Below are positions 23,186 through 30,694 of a stretch of 64,000 nt of DNA, piece by piece (position 1 is the first letter of the stretch; every line of letters starts with the position of its first letter). The translations under genes and the position numbers were made by a program. The notes under the pieces are model-generated. The model saw only the letters and a program-made list of their open reading frames with translations. It searched no databases and was not told the DNA's origin. The DNA comes from Duganella alba (GTDB taxonomy: Bacteria > Pseudomonadota > Gammaproteobacteria > Burkholderiales > Burkholderiaceae_D), in NCBI RefSeq assembly GCF_009674495.1, contig NZ_WKJN01000001.1:310001-374000 (forward strand), in the 5' to 3' direction.

Positions 23186-24103
23186 ATGATTACCTGTTTC
23201 GATATCGGTGGCAGCGCCATCAAATGTGCCGTCGCCACGGCCGACGGCCAGATCGGCGACCTCCAACGCGTGCCGACACCCGCCCATGACTTCGCCGCCT
23301 TCACCGCCGCCATGCAGGCGCTGATCGTTGCCGGCGGCCCTGCGCGCGGCGTCGCCATCTCGATCGCCGGCGTGATCGATCCGGCCGATGGCCGCATCAA
23401 GTGCGCCAACATCCCCTGCATCGATGGCCGTGTGCTGGCCGCCGATCTGGCTGAGGTCTTCGGCCTCCCCGTCTGGATCATCAACGACGCTGACAGCTTC
23501 GCCCTCGCCGAGGCCCAGGCCGGTGCGGCGCGCGGTCATGCCAATGTGTTCGGCCTGATCCTGGGCACCGGCGTTGGCGGCGGCCTGGTCATTGGCGGCC
23601 GGCTGATCGGCGGACCTGGCGGCTTTGCTGGCGAATGGGGCCACGGACCTGTGGCCGCGCAGTTTGCCGGCACGCCGCCACAAGCCATCCCCCGCTTCCG
23701 CTGCGGCTGCGGCCAGACCGGTTGCCTGGATACGGTCGGCGGCGCGCGTGGCCTGGAGCGGCTGCATCTGACGTTGCATCAGACGGCGCTGGATAGCCGG
23801 GCCATCATCGCGGCCTGGCAAGCGGGCGATGCGGATGCCGCGCAGACCATCTCCTGCTTTATCGATCTGTTGAGCGGGCCGCTGGCCATGCTGGTCAACA
23901 CGCTGGGGGCGTCCATCCTGCCGGTCGGCGGCGGCCTGGCCAACAGCGCGGCGCTGATCGCGCGGCTTGACCAGGCGGTGCGCGAGTCCATCTTGCGCAA
24001 GACGGACGCGCCCATCATCGTGCCCGGCCAGTCCGGCGCCGAGCCGGGTCTGATCGGCGCGGCGTGGCTGGGCCTGCAAAAATTGGAAAACAGGCATGGC
24101 TGA
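23186..24103 (+). CDS. ROK family sugar kinase
   Basis: A 305-aa kinase/regulator-fold protein. It opens with the phosphate-binding CFDIGGSAIKCAV, has NDADSFALAEA with the catalytic Asp, ILGTGVGGGLVIGG, and the zinc-binding GEWGH...CGCGQTGCLDTVGG. No N-terminal HTH, so it is an enzyme, not a NagC-type repressor. Such ROK proteins phosphorylate GlcNAc, ManNAc or glucose. The start MITCFDIGG is chosen over an ATG four codons earlier because it matches the family N-terminus. It is the first gene of a plus-strand cluster and overlaps cutC by 8 bp. Confidence 0.85.
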   Translation: MITCFDIGGSAIKCAVATADGQIGDLQRVPTPAHDFAAFTAAMQALIVAGGPARGVAISIAGVIDPADGRIKCANIPCIDGRVLAADLAEVFGLPVWIINDADSFALAEAQAGAARGHANVFGLILGTGVGGGLVIGGRLIGGPGGFAGEWGHGPVAAQFAGTPPQAIPRFRCGCGQTGCLDTVGGARGLERLHLTLHQTALDSRAIIAAWQAGDADAAQTISCFIDLLSGPLAMLVNTLGASILPVGGGLANSAALIARLDQAVRESILRKTDAPIIVPGQSGAEPGLIGAAWLGLQKLENRHG

Positions 24104-24827
24104 AACGATCACGCTGGAAGTTTGCGTCGACAGCGCCGATGGACTGGCCGCTGCGCTGGCCGGCGGCGCCGACCGCATCGAACTGTGTAGCGCGCTGGAA
24201 ATCGGCGGCCTGACGCCGACGTCCGGTCTGCTGCGTCTGGCCACGGCCAGCCCGGCGCCCGTGGTGGCCATGATACGTCCGCGCGGCGGCGACTTCTGTT
24301 TTGACGAGGCGGAAACGCAGTTGATGCTGCATGAAATCGACGCCGTTGCCGCCGCCGGCCTGCAAGGCGTGGTGCTTGGCGCCTCGCTGCCGGACGGCCA
24401 GCTGGATCAACGCACGCTGGAACGACTGGTGCGCCGCGCCGGCGGCCACGGGCTGCGCTGCACGCTGCACCGGGCCGTCGATTTGTGCCCGGATCTGGCG
24501 CAGGCCACCGCCCAAGCCGTGGACCTTGGTTTCGAACGCATCCTGACTTCCGGCGGCGCCAAGGGCGCGCCCGAGGGGCTGGCCGGCTTGCGGCGCTGCT
24601 TTGGCGCTGGCGCCGGACGCATCGCCATCATGCCCGGCGCCGGCATCAACGCCGACAATGTTCACTTGTTGCGCGCGCGGCTGCCGCTGACCGATGTCCA
24701 CGCGTCCTGCTCGGAGCCGGTGACGCCGGCATCGCCGCAGGTGCTGGCCTTCGGTTTCGATGCCGGCGGCCGCCGCCGGACCAGCCGCGACAAAGTGGCC
24801 GCCGTGAAAGCCGCGCTGCTGTCTTGA
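24096..24827 (+). CDS. cutC: CutC family TIM-barrel protein
   Basis: A 243-aa protein matching CutC: LEVCVDSADGLAAALAGGADRIELCSAL, GGLTPTSGLL, MIRPRGGDFCF, LHRAVD and ERILTSGGAKGAPEG. The family is named for copper homeostasis, but that role is doubtful in bacteria and no copper gene is nearby. Its overlap with a sugar kinase and its position ahead of a transporter and a glycosylasparaginase suggest a role in glycoconjugate breakdown. Confidence 0.88.
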   Translation: MAETITLEVCVDSADGLAAALAGGADRIELCSALEIGGLTPTSGLLRLATASPAPVVAMIRPRGGDFCFDEAETQLMLHEIDAVAAAGLQGVVLGASLPDGQLDQRTLERLVRRAGGHGLRCTLHRAVDLCPDLAQATAQAVDLGFERILTSGGAKGAPEGLAGLRRCFGAGAGRIAIMPGAGINADNVHLLRARLPLTDVHASCSEPVTPASPQVLAFGFDAGGRRRTSRDKVAAVKAALLS

Positions 24828-24902
24828 AATTCACCGCCGTTTGTGTGACACTCGTTTGAAATAGCAGTGAAACCGGTTTCACTTTTCGCGGGAGCAGCCT
24901 GT

Positions 24903-25562
24903 TTGACGTTCGATCCGACCACCCTTGCACCGTATTTCGGCGACCTGGCAGCCGGTGCGCGGCTGACCGCCCTCGCCTGCGCGCTGGCCCTGGCCGGCGG
25001 CCTGGTGCTGGGCATCGTGGCGGCGCTGATGCGCACCGCCGCGTCGCCGCTGGCCCGCCGTGTGGCGGAAATCTATGTCGACATCTTCCGCAACGTCCCT
25101 TTCATCGTCCAGCTGTTCTTCCTGTTTTACGGACTGCCTGAAATCGGCGTGGAGTTAAGCGCCTTCGGCACCGGCGTGCTGGCCTTGTCGCTGGCCGGCG
25201 GCGCCTTCACATCCGACGTGATCCGTTCCGGCATCCTGGCAGTGGAACCGGGTGTGCTGGAGGCGGCCCAGGTCAGCGGCCTGTCGCGGTTCGCCATCTA
25301 TCGCCACATCGTGCTGCCGATGGCGTTGCGCAGTTCCGTGCGGCCGCTGGGATCGGTGTTCGTCAACCTGATCCTGACGTCGTCCATCCTGTCGGCGATC
25401 ACGCTCAATGAATTGACCGGCAGCGCCAAGATCGTTGCCGCCGACACCTTCCAGCCGTTCGAAGTGTATGTCCTGCTCCTGCTGCTGTATGCCGTGATGA
25501 CCTGGCTGGTGTCGCTGTCGGCCGGCGCCCTGCACCGTCGTTTGAACCGGGATCACGGCTGA
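24903..25562 (+). CDS. Polar amino-acid ABC transporter permease
   Basis: A 219-aa HisM/GlnP-type inner-membrane permease with about five membrane segments; the EAA loop reads EAAQVSGLSRFAIYRHIVLPMALRSSVRPLG. The TTG at 24903 is preferred as start because GGGAG lies eight bases upstream and the protein then begins MTFDPTTLAPYF; a GTG at 24867 would add 12 residues but has no ribosome site. It is followed by a second permease with one-base overlap. Confidence 0.88.
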   Translation: MTFDPTTLAPYFGDLAAGARLTALACALALAGGLVLGIVAALMRTAASPLARRVAEIYVDIFRNVPFIVQLFFLFYGLPEIGVELSAFGTGVLALSLAGGAFTSDVIRSGILAVEPGVLEAAQVSGLSRFAIYRHIVLPMALRSSVRPLGSVFVNLILTSSILSAITLNELTGSAKIVAADTFQPFEVYVLLLLLYAVMTWLVSLSAGALHRRLNRDHG

Positions 25563-26233
25563 TGCGCTATACCGATTTCACGCCGCATGACCTGCTTCTG
25601 CTGCTGCAAGGGCTGGGCGTTTCCGTCGCCCTGTTCGCCGCCACCACCGCCATCGGCCTGCTGATCGGGCTGGCCTGGGCGCTGCTGCGCTACTACCGCA
25701 CGCCGCTGCTGGCGCCATTGGCCGCGGCGCTGGCCGAGCTGCTGAAGAATTCCCCTGTACTGGTACAGTTGTTCCTGGTGTTTTTCGGCTTGCCGGTACT
25801 GTTGGAGACAGATCTGACGCCGGTACAGGCGGCGCTGATCACACTGTCCGGCAATACAGCGGCCTTCATTTATGTGATTGCGGTGTCGGCCATCGAGTCG
25901 GTCGGCCGCGACCAACTGGAAACGGCGCGCGTGTTTGGCTTGAGCCGCTGGCAAACGCTGCGCCGCATCGTCGCGCCGCAGGCGGCGGCTTTCGGCCTCG
26001 GGCCGCTGGCCGGGCTGCTGGTCAACCAGTTGCAGGTGACCTCGCTCATTTCCGTGATCGGCGTGGTCGACCTGACCAAGGTTGGCGCGATCCTGAACCT
26101 GCGCACGCTCAAGCCCTTCATCGTCTGGACCGTGATCGGCGTGCTGTATTACCTGATGGCCCGGCTGATCGCCAGGGTCTGCGCCCGCGCCGAGACGCGC
26201 TTGCGCGCGCATAGTCAATGGAAAGGTTTGTAG
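25562..26233 (+). CDS. Polar amino-acid ABC transporter permease
   Basis: A 223-aa paralogue of the preceding permease, with EAA loop ETARVFGLSRWQTLRRIVAPQAAAFGLGPL and LLKNSPVLVQLFLVFFGLP near residue 60. Start overlaps the previous stop (TGATG), so the two are translated together and form the heterodimeric channel. Confidence 0.9.
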   Translation: MRYTDFTPHDLLLLLQGLGVSVALFAATTAIGLLIGLAWALLRYYRTPLLAPLAAALAELLKNSPVLVQLFLVFFGLPVLLETDLTPVQAALITLSGNTAAFIYVIAVSAIESVGRDQLETARVFGLSRWQTLRRIVAPQAAAFGLGPLAGLLVNQLQVTSLISVIGVVDLTKVGAILNLRTLKPFIVWTVIGVLYYLMARLIARVCARAETRLRAHSQWKGL

Positions 26234-26234
26234 C

Positions 26235-26966
26235 ATGATAGATATCGAAGGCGTGGTCAAACGCTTCGGCGCCAACACGGTGCTCGATGGCGTCAACCTG
26301 CGCATCGCGCCGGGCGAAGTGGTGTCCATCCTTGGCGCCAGCGGCTCCGGCAAATCGACGCTGATCCGCTGCATCAACGGCCTGGAAAAGCTCGACGGCG
26401 GCACGATTTCCGTCGACGGGCATCGCGTCGACGATCCGAAGCAGCTGCAACTGGCGCGCCGCTGTTCCGGCACCGTGTTCCAGCTGTTTAATCTGTATCC
26501 GCACCTGACGGCGCTGCAAAACGTGACACTGGCGCCCGTCGAGGTGCTGAACGCGCCGCGCCGCCAGGCCGAAGACGAGGCGCGTGAATTGCTGGCCTCA
26601 GTGGGCCTGGCAGACCGGGCGGACGCCTATCCCGCCCAGCTGTCAGGTGGCCAGCGCCAGCGCGTCGGCATCTGTCGCGCACTGGCGATGAAGCCGCGCT
26701 ACCTGCTGCTGGACGAAGTCACCAGCGCGCTCGATCCTGAAATGACGTCCGAAGTGCTGGATATTCTGGCCAGGCTGGCGGCAAGCGGCACCACCATGCT
26801 GTTCGTGACGCACGAAATCGCATTCGCCCGCCAGATTTCCAACCGTGTGGTGTTTCTCGACCAGGGCCGTCTGCTGGCCGATTTGCCGACCGCGCAGTTT
26901 TTCGCCGCCGACGGCGGCCTGGCGCAGCCGCGCATCGCCCAATTCCTCTCGAAGATGACGAAGTAA
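26235..26966 (+). CDS. Polar amino-acid ABC transporter ATPase
   Basis: A 243-aa ATPase. Walker A GASGSGKST, signature LSGGQRQRV, Walker B YLLLDEVTSALDP, switch HEIAF. The Q-loop region reads VFQLFNLYPHLT. Starts one base after the second permease stop; completes the importer with the substrate-binding protein at 27918. Confidence 0.93.
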   Translation: MIDIEGVVKRFGANTVLDGVNLRIAPGEVVSILGASGSGKSTLIRCINGLEKLDGGTISVDGHRVDDPKQLQLARRCSGTVFQLFNLYPHLTALQNVTLAPVEVLNAPRRQAEDEARELLASVGLADRADAYPAQLSGGQRQRVGICRALAMKPRYLLLDEVTSALDPEMTSEVLDILARLAASGTTMLFVTHEIAFARQISNRVVFLDQGRLLADLPTAQFFAADGGLAQPRIAQFLSKMTK

Positions 26967-26979
26967 TGAAAGACCTCTC

Positions 26980-27906
26980 ATGAAAATGCTGCTTGCGAAC
27001 GCCGAGGCATGGCCCGGCTTTGAAACCACGGTCGACCTGCTGAAACAGGGCGGCGCCAGTATCGACGCCATGGTCAGCGGCATCGCCAAGGTCGAACGCG
27101 AGGCCAAGGTGCGCAGCGTCGGCTACGGCGGCTGGCCGAACATGCTGGGCGAGATGGAGTTCGACGCCGGCGTCATGGACGGCACCTCGCGCGACGTCGG
27201 CGCGGTCGGCGCGGTGCCGGCCACCCTGCCCGTCTCCGCACTGGCGCACGAAGTGATGAAGCACCTGCCGCACGTCATGCTGACCGGCGCCGGTGCGCGC
27301 CGCTTCGCCACCGAGCGCGGTTTCGCCGTGGACGACGTGCTGCACCCGGACAGCAAGCGGGTCTGGTGGGAGCGGCTGCAGCAGGAGATGTCGCCGGCGC
27401 AGCAGGCGGCCTTCCCCGATATCGCGCTGGCGCCGCTCAGCAACACCATCACCGATCCCGAACGCGTGCGCGACACCACGGTGTTCCTGGGCCGGGACAC
27501 CGGCGACAACATCGGCGTGGTCACCTCGACCTCGGGCTGGGCCTGGAAGTATCCGGGCCGTCTTGGAGATTCGCCGATTCCCGGCGCCGGCTTCTACGCG
27601 GACAGCCGCTACGGCGCGGCCGCCTGCACCCACACCGGCGAGATGACCATGCGCTGCGGGACGTCGCGCAGCATCGTGCTGGCGATGCGGCTTGGCTATA
27701 CACTGGAGGATGCGATCCAGCTCGCGGTGGAAGAACTGTCGGAATTGAAGACCGGCTTCCTGGCCGGCGTGGTGATCCACGCCATCGACGCCAAGGGCAA
27801 CCATCAGGTGGTCAACTACCGCTGCGACGAAGAGATACGTTACTGGTACTGGGACGAACGCATGGCCGCGCCGGAATTGCGCATCGCCGCCGCCGTCAAA
27901 CTTTGA
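26980..27906 (+). CDS. N4-(beta-N-acetylglucosaminyl)-L-asparaginase (glycosylasparaginase)
   Basis: A 308-aa Ntn hydrolase that cleaves the GlcNAc-Asn bond of glycoasparagines. Asp165-Thr166 aligns with the autocatalytic cleavage site and N-terminal nucleophile when the 22-residue span to TSTSG is matched to human AGA; TSTSGWAWKYPGRLGDSPIPGAG (182-204) holds the substrate-binding Arg and Asp, and CTHTGEMTMR follows. There is no signal peptide, so cleavage would be cytoplasmic after import. It lies between the ABC ATPase (13-bp gap) and the binding protein, suggesting that the transporter brings in its substrate. Confidence 0.88.
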   Translation: MKMLLANAEAWPGFETTVDLLKQGGASIDAMVSGIAKVEREAKVRSVGYGGWPNMLGEMEFDAGVMDGTSRDVGAVGAVPATLPVSALAHEVMKHLPHVMLTGAGARRFATERGFAVDDVLHPDSKRVWWERLQQEMSPAQQAAFPDIALAPLSNTITDPERVRDTTVFLGRDTGDNIGVVTSTSGWAWKYPGRLGDSPIPGAGFYADSRYGAAACTHTGEMTMRCGTSRSIVLAMRLGYTLEDAIQLAVEELSELKTGFLAGVVIHAIDAKGNHQVVNYRCDEEIRYWYWDERMAAPELRIAAAVKL

Positions 27907-27917
27907 AAGGGTTCAGC

Positions 27918-28703
27918 ATGCAGCATCGTTTCAAACGCACCGCCGCCGTCGTGGCATTGATGCTGGCGGCAACGTCGGCGCTGGCCGGCCGCATCGAGGA
28001 AATCAAGGCGCGCGGCTATGTGCGCATCGGCGTTTCGCTGGGCGGTGAGCCGGTTGGCTTTCGCAACGCCAGCAATGAGCCGGTCGGCTATGACGTCGAT
28101 GTGGCGCGGCAGCTGGCGGCGAAGCTCGGCGTGCCGGTGCGCTTTTCCGACGTCTCCAGCGATGCCCGCATCTCGATGCTGATGTCGAAGCAGCTCGATC
28201 TGGTGGTGGCCAACGTCTCGATCACGCCGCAACGCGCGCGCGTGGTGGACTTCTCGATTCCCTACAACCTGGCCGGCCTGCGCGTGATCGCGCAGAAGAG
28301 CGTGCATATCAAGACGCTGGCTGACCTGAACGGCAAGCGCGTCGTGGTTGGCCGCGGCACCACGGCGGACACCTTCCTGCGCCAGTCGGCGCCGCAGGCG
28401 ATCTTCATCTACACCGACAATTTTGCGCCGGACGGCGTCCTGCTGCTGCAGCAAAAGCGCGCCGACGCCGGCATCGAGGATTCGTCGCTGCTGGACTACC
28501 TGGCCAGCAAGAACGAGCAGCTGGAGACCCTGCCTACGATGTACGGCAACACGCCCATCGGCATCGCCATGGCCAAGGGCGATCCGGCGCTGCTGACGTT
28601 TGTGAACGGCTTCGTATCGGACTACATCAAGTCCGGCGCCTACGCGGCCAACTACAAGAAATGGTGGGGCGGCAAAGCCGTGCCGCCGACGCTTACCCCG
28701 TAA
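27918..28703 (+). CDS. ABC transporter substrate-binding protein, family 3
   Basis: A 261-aa periplasmic binding protein of the SBP_bac_3 type. Signal peptide 1-23 (ends SALA), then RIEEIKARGYVRIGVSLGGEPVGF, GYDVDVARQLAAKLG and DLVVANVSITPQRARVVDFS, the usual blocks. GAAAGG precedes the ATG. It completes the importer. The 3' end overlaps the convergent LacI gene by 11 bp. Confidence 0.9.
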   Translation: MQHRFKRTAAVVALMLAATSALAGRIEEIKARGYVRIGVSLGGEPVGFRNASNEPVGYDVDVARQLAAKLGVPVRFSDVSSDARISMLMSKQLDLVVANVSITPQRARVVDFSIPYNLAGLRVIAQKSVHIKTLADLNGKRVVVGRGTTADTFLRQSAPQAIFIYTDNFAPDGVLLLQQKRADAGIEDSSLLDYLASKNEQLETLPTMYGNTPIGIAMAKGDPALLTFVNGFVSDYIKSGAYAANYKKWWGGKAVPPTLTP

Positions 28704-29691
28704 GGCGGGGAACGAAACGGGTGGCGACCAGCACCTGGCCGCCGTTCTGCGCCAGGTCCGCCGGCTGGCTCAAGATGCGGACAATCTGCGCCACGTATTC
28801 GCGCCTGTCCGAACCGATGGATGAAATCGGATAGGCGTCGAACTGCGTCAGCGAGATGTTGTCGAAGCCGTACAACCGGAAGCGCGTCGGCACATGCCGC
28901 GGAAAATGCTGGCGATGCGCGTCGAGCACCCCCATCGCCATCGCATCGGAGGTGCAGAACACCGCGCCGGTGGCGTCGACATCGATCTGCTGCGCCAGCG
29001 CGCGGCCGCTGGCGTAGGAATAATCCCCCGCCAATTCCCCCAGCAGCGTGACGCCGTGCCGCGCCAGCGCCGCGCGGTAGGAAGCGATGCGCGCCTGCTC
29101 CACCAGCGACATGGTGCGCCCGGTCAGCAGCAGCGCGCTGCGCACGCCCTTGCCCGCCGCATCGGCCACGCATTCGCCGATGCCCTGATCTTCATCCATC
29201 GTCACCGACGGCACGCCCGCATCGTGATGGCCGTTCAGCATCAGCACCGCATTGTTGCGGAACATGCGGCGCACCGTGGCGGCATCGGCGAAATCGGAAA
29301 ACACCAGCGCCGCGTCGACGTGATAGGCCACGCCGTCGCGCAGGAAGGATTCGGCGTGCTGGCCGGCGCCGACACGGATGAAAATGACCTGCTTGCCGAT
29401 GGCCTGGATCTCCGCCAGCAGCAGGTCGAACAGGTCGAGGTCCGACAGGTCGTGGATGTGGTTGACCAGGATGGCGACCAGGTTGACGGTCTTGTTGGCC
29501 AGTCCGCGCGCCAGCGAGTTGGGCCGGAAGCCGAGCGTCTCGGCCGCGCGCAGCACGCGTTCGCGCTTGTCGGCGGATACGGGCCGCGGCTGCGCCGACA
29601 AGGCCCGCGACGCGATCGCCCGCGACACGCCCGCCAGCGCGGCAACATCAGACAGCGTTGGTTCCGGAGCGGGTTTCAAGGCGTCGTTCAT
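28693..29691 (-). CDS. LacI family transcriptional regulator
   Basis: A 332-aa repressor. HTH TLSDVAALAGVSRAIASRALS (about 12-32), hinge PNSLARGLANKTV, then a sugar-binding domain ending in YGFDNISLTQFDAYPISSI. ATG at 29691 is preferred; a GTG at 29709 is possible. The gene is convergent with the glycoasparagine cluster and is its likely regulator. Oddly, it starts 4 bp after the jetD stop codon, so it may be read from the Wadjet operon or from a promoter inside jetD. Confidence 0.88.
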   Translation of the reverse strand: MNDALKPAPEPTLSDVAALAGVSRAIASRALSAQPRPVSADKRERVLRAAETLGFRPNSLARGLANKTVNLVAILVNHIHDLSDLDLFDLLLAEIQAIGKQVIFIRVGAGQHAESFLRDGVAYHVDAALVFSDFADAATVRRMFRNNAVLMLNGHHDAGVPSVTMDEDQGIGECVADAAGKGVRSALLLTGRTMSLVEQARIASYRAALARHGVTLLGELAGDYSYASGRALAQQIDVDATGAVFCTSDAMAMGVLDAHRQHFPRHVPTRFRLYGFDNISLTQFDAYPISSIGSDRREYVAQIVRILSQPADLAQNGGQVLVATRFVPRLTG

Positions 29692-29695
29692 GCCA

Positions 29696-30694
29696 TCAAT
29701 TATACCCACCTATGTTTGCTCGCTCGGATAGCTCTTGCGCAAAGTCGGAAAGTAACACCAGCGGTTCATGTTCCATCCACCGCTGCGTCCGGATTAGTTC
29801 ATGCAATACCGGCTCGGACAGCAATTGCGTCGGTAAATCCAGCATTGGCCATGGCTGTGGTAGCGGTAATGCGTGGGTTTCAATCAACACACTTGCTGCG
29901 CGCGGAATCCACGGCATAGCTTGCTTCCCGTTGGCAGCGCAACGCAAGGACAAGCCGATGCGCAAGCCATTCGGGTCGAGATCGGCGAAGTGCAACCACG
30001 GGATATGGTCGGGCAGGCGGCCGATGAACTGCGTTGCCAGCAGCGTGTTCCAGCCCGGTGCATGCAATATCAGTACGGATGGCAACATCGGAAAGTCCAC
30101 AAAGGCGCCGATGTTTTCCACTGTCAGGATTAATCGCGGCATGATGCCGGCCAATTGCCAGCCCCCCGCTAGCGCACGCTCCGGTATCGGGACTTCTCCC
30201 AGCAGCGCCATATAGCCATCCAGCGCGAGCCGGGTTCCTTTCTCGTCCACCATCTCGAGGCCTGGATTGGTACGCAAGCGCAGCACCTCATCGGTCGTTA
30301 GCAAGACGCCCTCTGGCGGTGCTCGCAGACCCGATTTGGAGTGCGCGCCGGCCCAAGCCGACCAGGTCTTGCGATTCAGCAGGCTCACGCGCGCCGGCAG
30401 GACCAGCGGCGACCGGCGCAACCCGCGCAACGCTGCCACCGTGACAGCCTCGGGGCGAGCCAGAAACGCCTCTTCCGCTTCCGGCAGCTGCGGCCATCGC
30501 TCCAGAAGATACGCACGCAGGGCGTCCACCTTCTCTGCGTAGAGCTGATACTCCCCGACATGGCGCGTTGGCCCGATCAGGCCAAGCTGCTCCAATTGCA
30601 GCAGCCATGGCGCGGACGCCTTGCTGATCTTCAACCGGCGTGTAAGCAACAGCCGTAAGGCCGCCGCACGCAGAGGATCGTTGAACCAGTTCAT
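29696..30694 (-). CDS. jetD: Wadjet protein JetD (MksG-like TOPRIM nuclease)
   Basis: A 332-aa protein. The N-terminal half (DUF3322-like) is followed by a TOPRIM domain (DUF2220) with LTVENIGAFVDF (Glu193) and HFADLDPNGL (Asp238, Asp240). In Wadjet systems JetD cleaves circular DNA extruded by the JetABC condensin. Coupled to jetC by an ATGA overlap. It is somewhat shorter than the type I JetD proteins I know (near 380 aa). Its stop lies 4 bp from the LacI start. Confidence 0.88.
   Translation of the reverse strand: MNWFNDPLRAAALRLLLTRRLKISKASAPWLLQLEQLGLIGPTRHVGEYQLYAEKVDALRAYLLERWPQLPEAEEAFLARPEAVTVAALRGLRRSPLVLPARVSLLNRKTWSAWAGAHSKSGLRAPPEGVLLTTDEVLRLRTNPGLEMVDEKGTRLALDGYMALLGEVPIPERALAGGWQLAGIMPRLILTVENIGAFVDFPMLPSVLILHAPGWNTLLATQFIGRLPDHIPWLHFADLDPNGLRIGLSLRCAANGKQAMPWIPRAASVLIETHALPLPQPWPMLDLPTQLLSEPVLHELIRTQRWMEHEPLVLLSDFAQELSERANIGGYN

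Noticed and set aside
23186..24103. NagC/Mlc-type ROK repressor
   Set aside because: No N-terminal helix-turn-helix; the protein begins directly with the kinase phosphate-binding loop.
26980..27906. Apparent loss of the catalytic Thr in the glycosylasparaginase (DNIGVV instead of DTIGMV)
   Set aside because: Aligning by equal distance to the TSTSG segment places the nucleophile at Asp165-Thr166 (RDTTVFLG), so the active site is intact.
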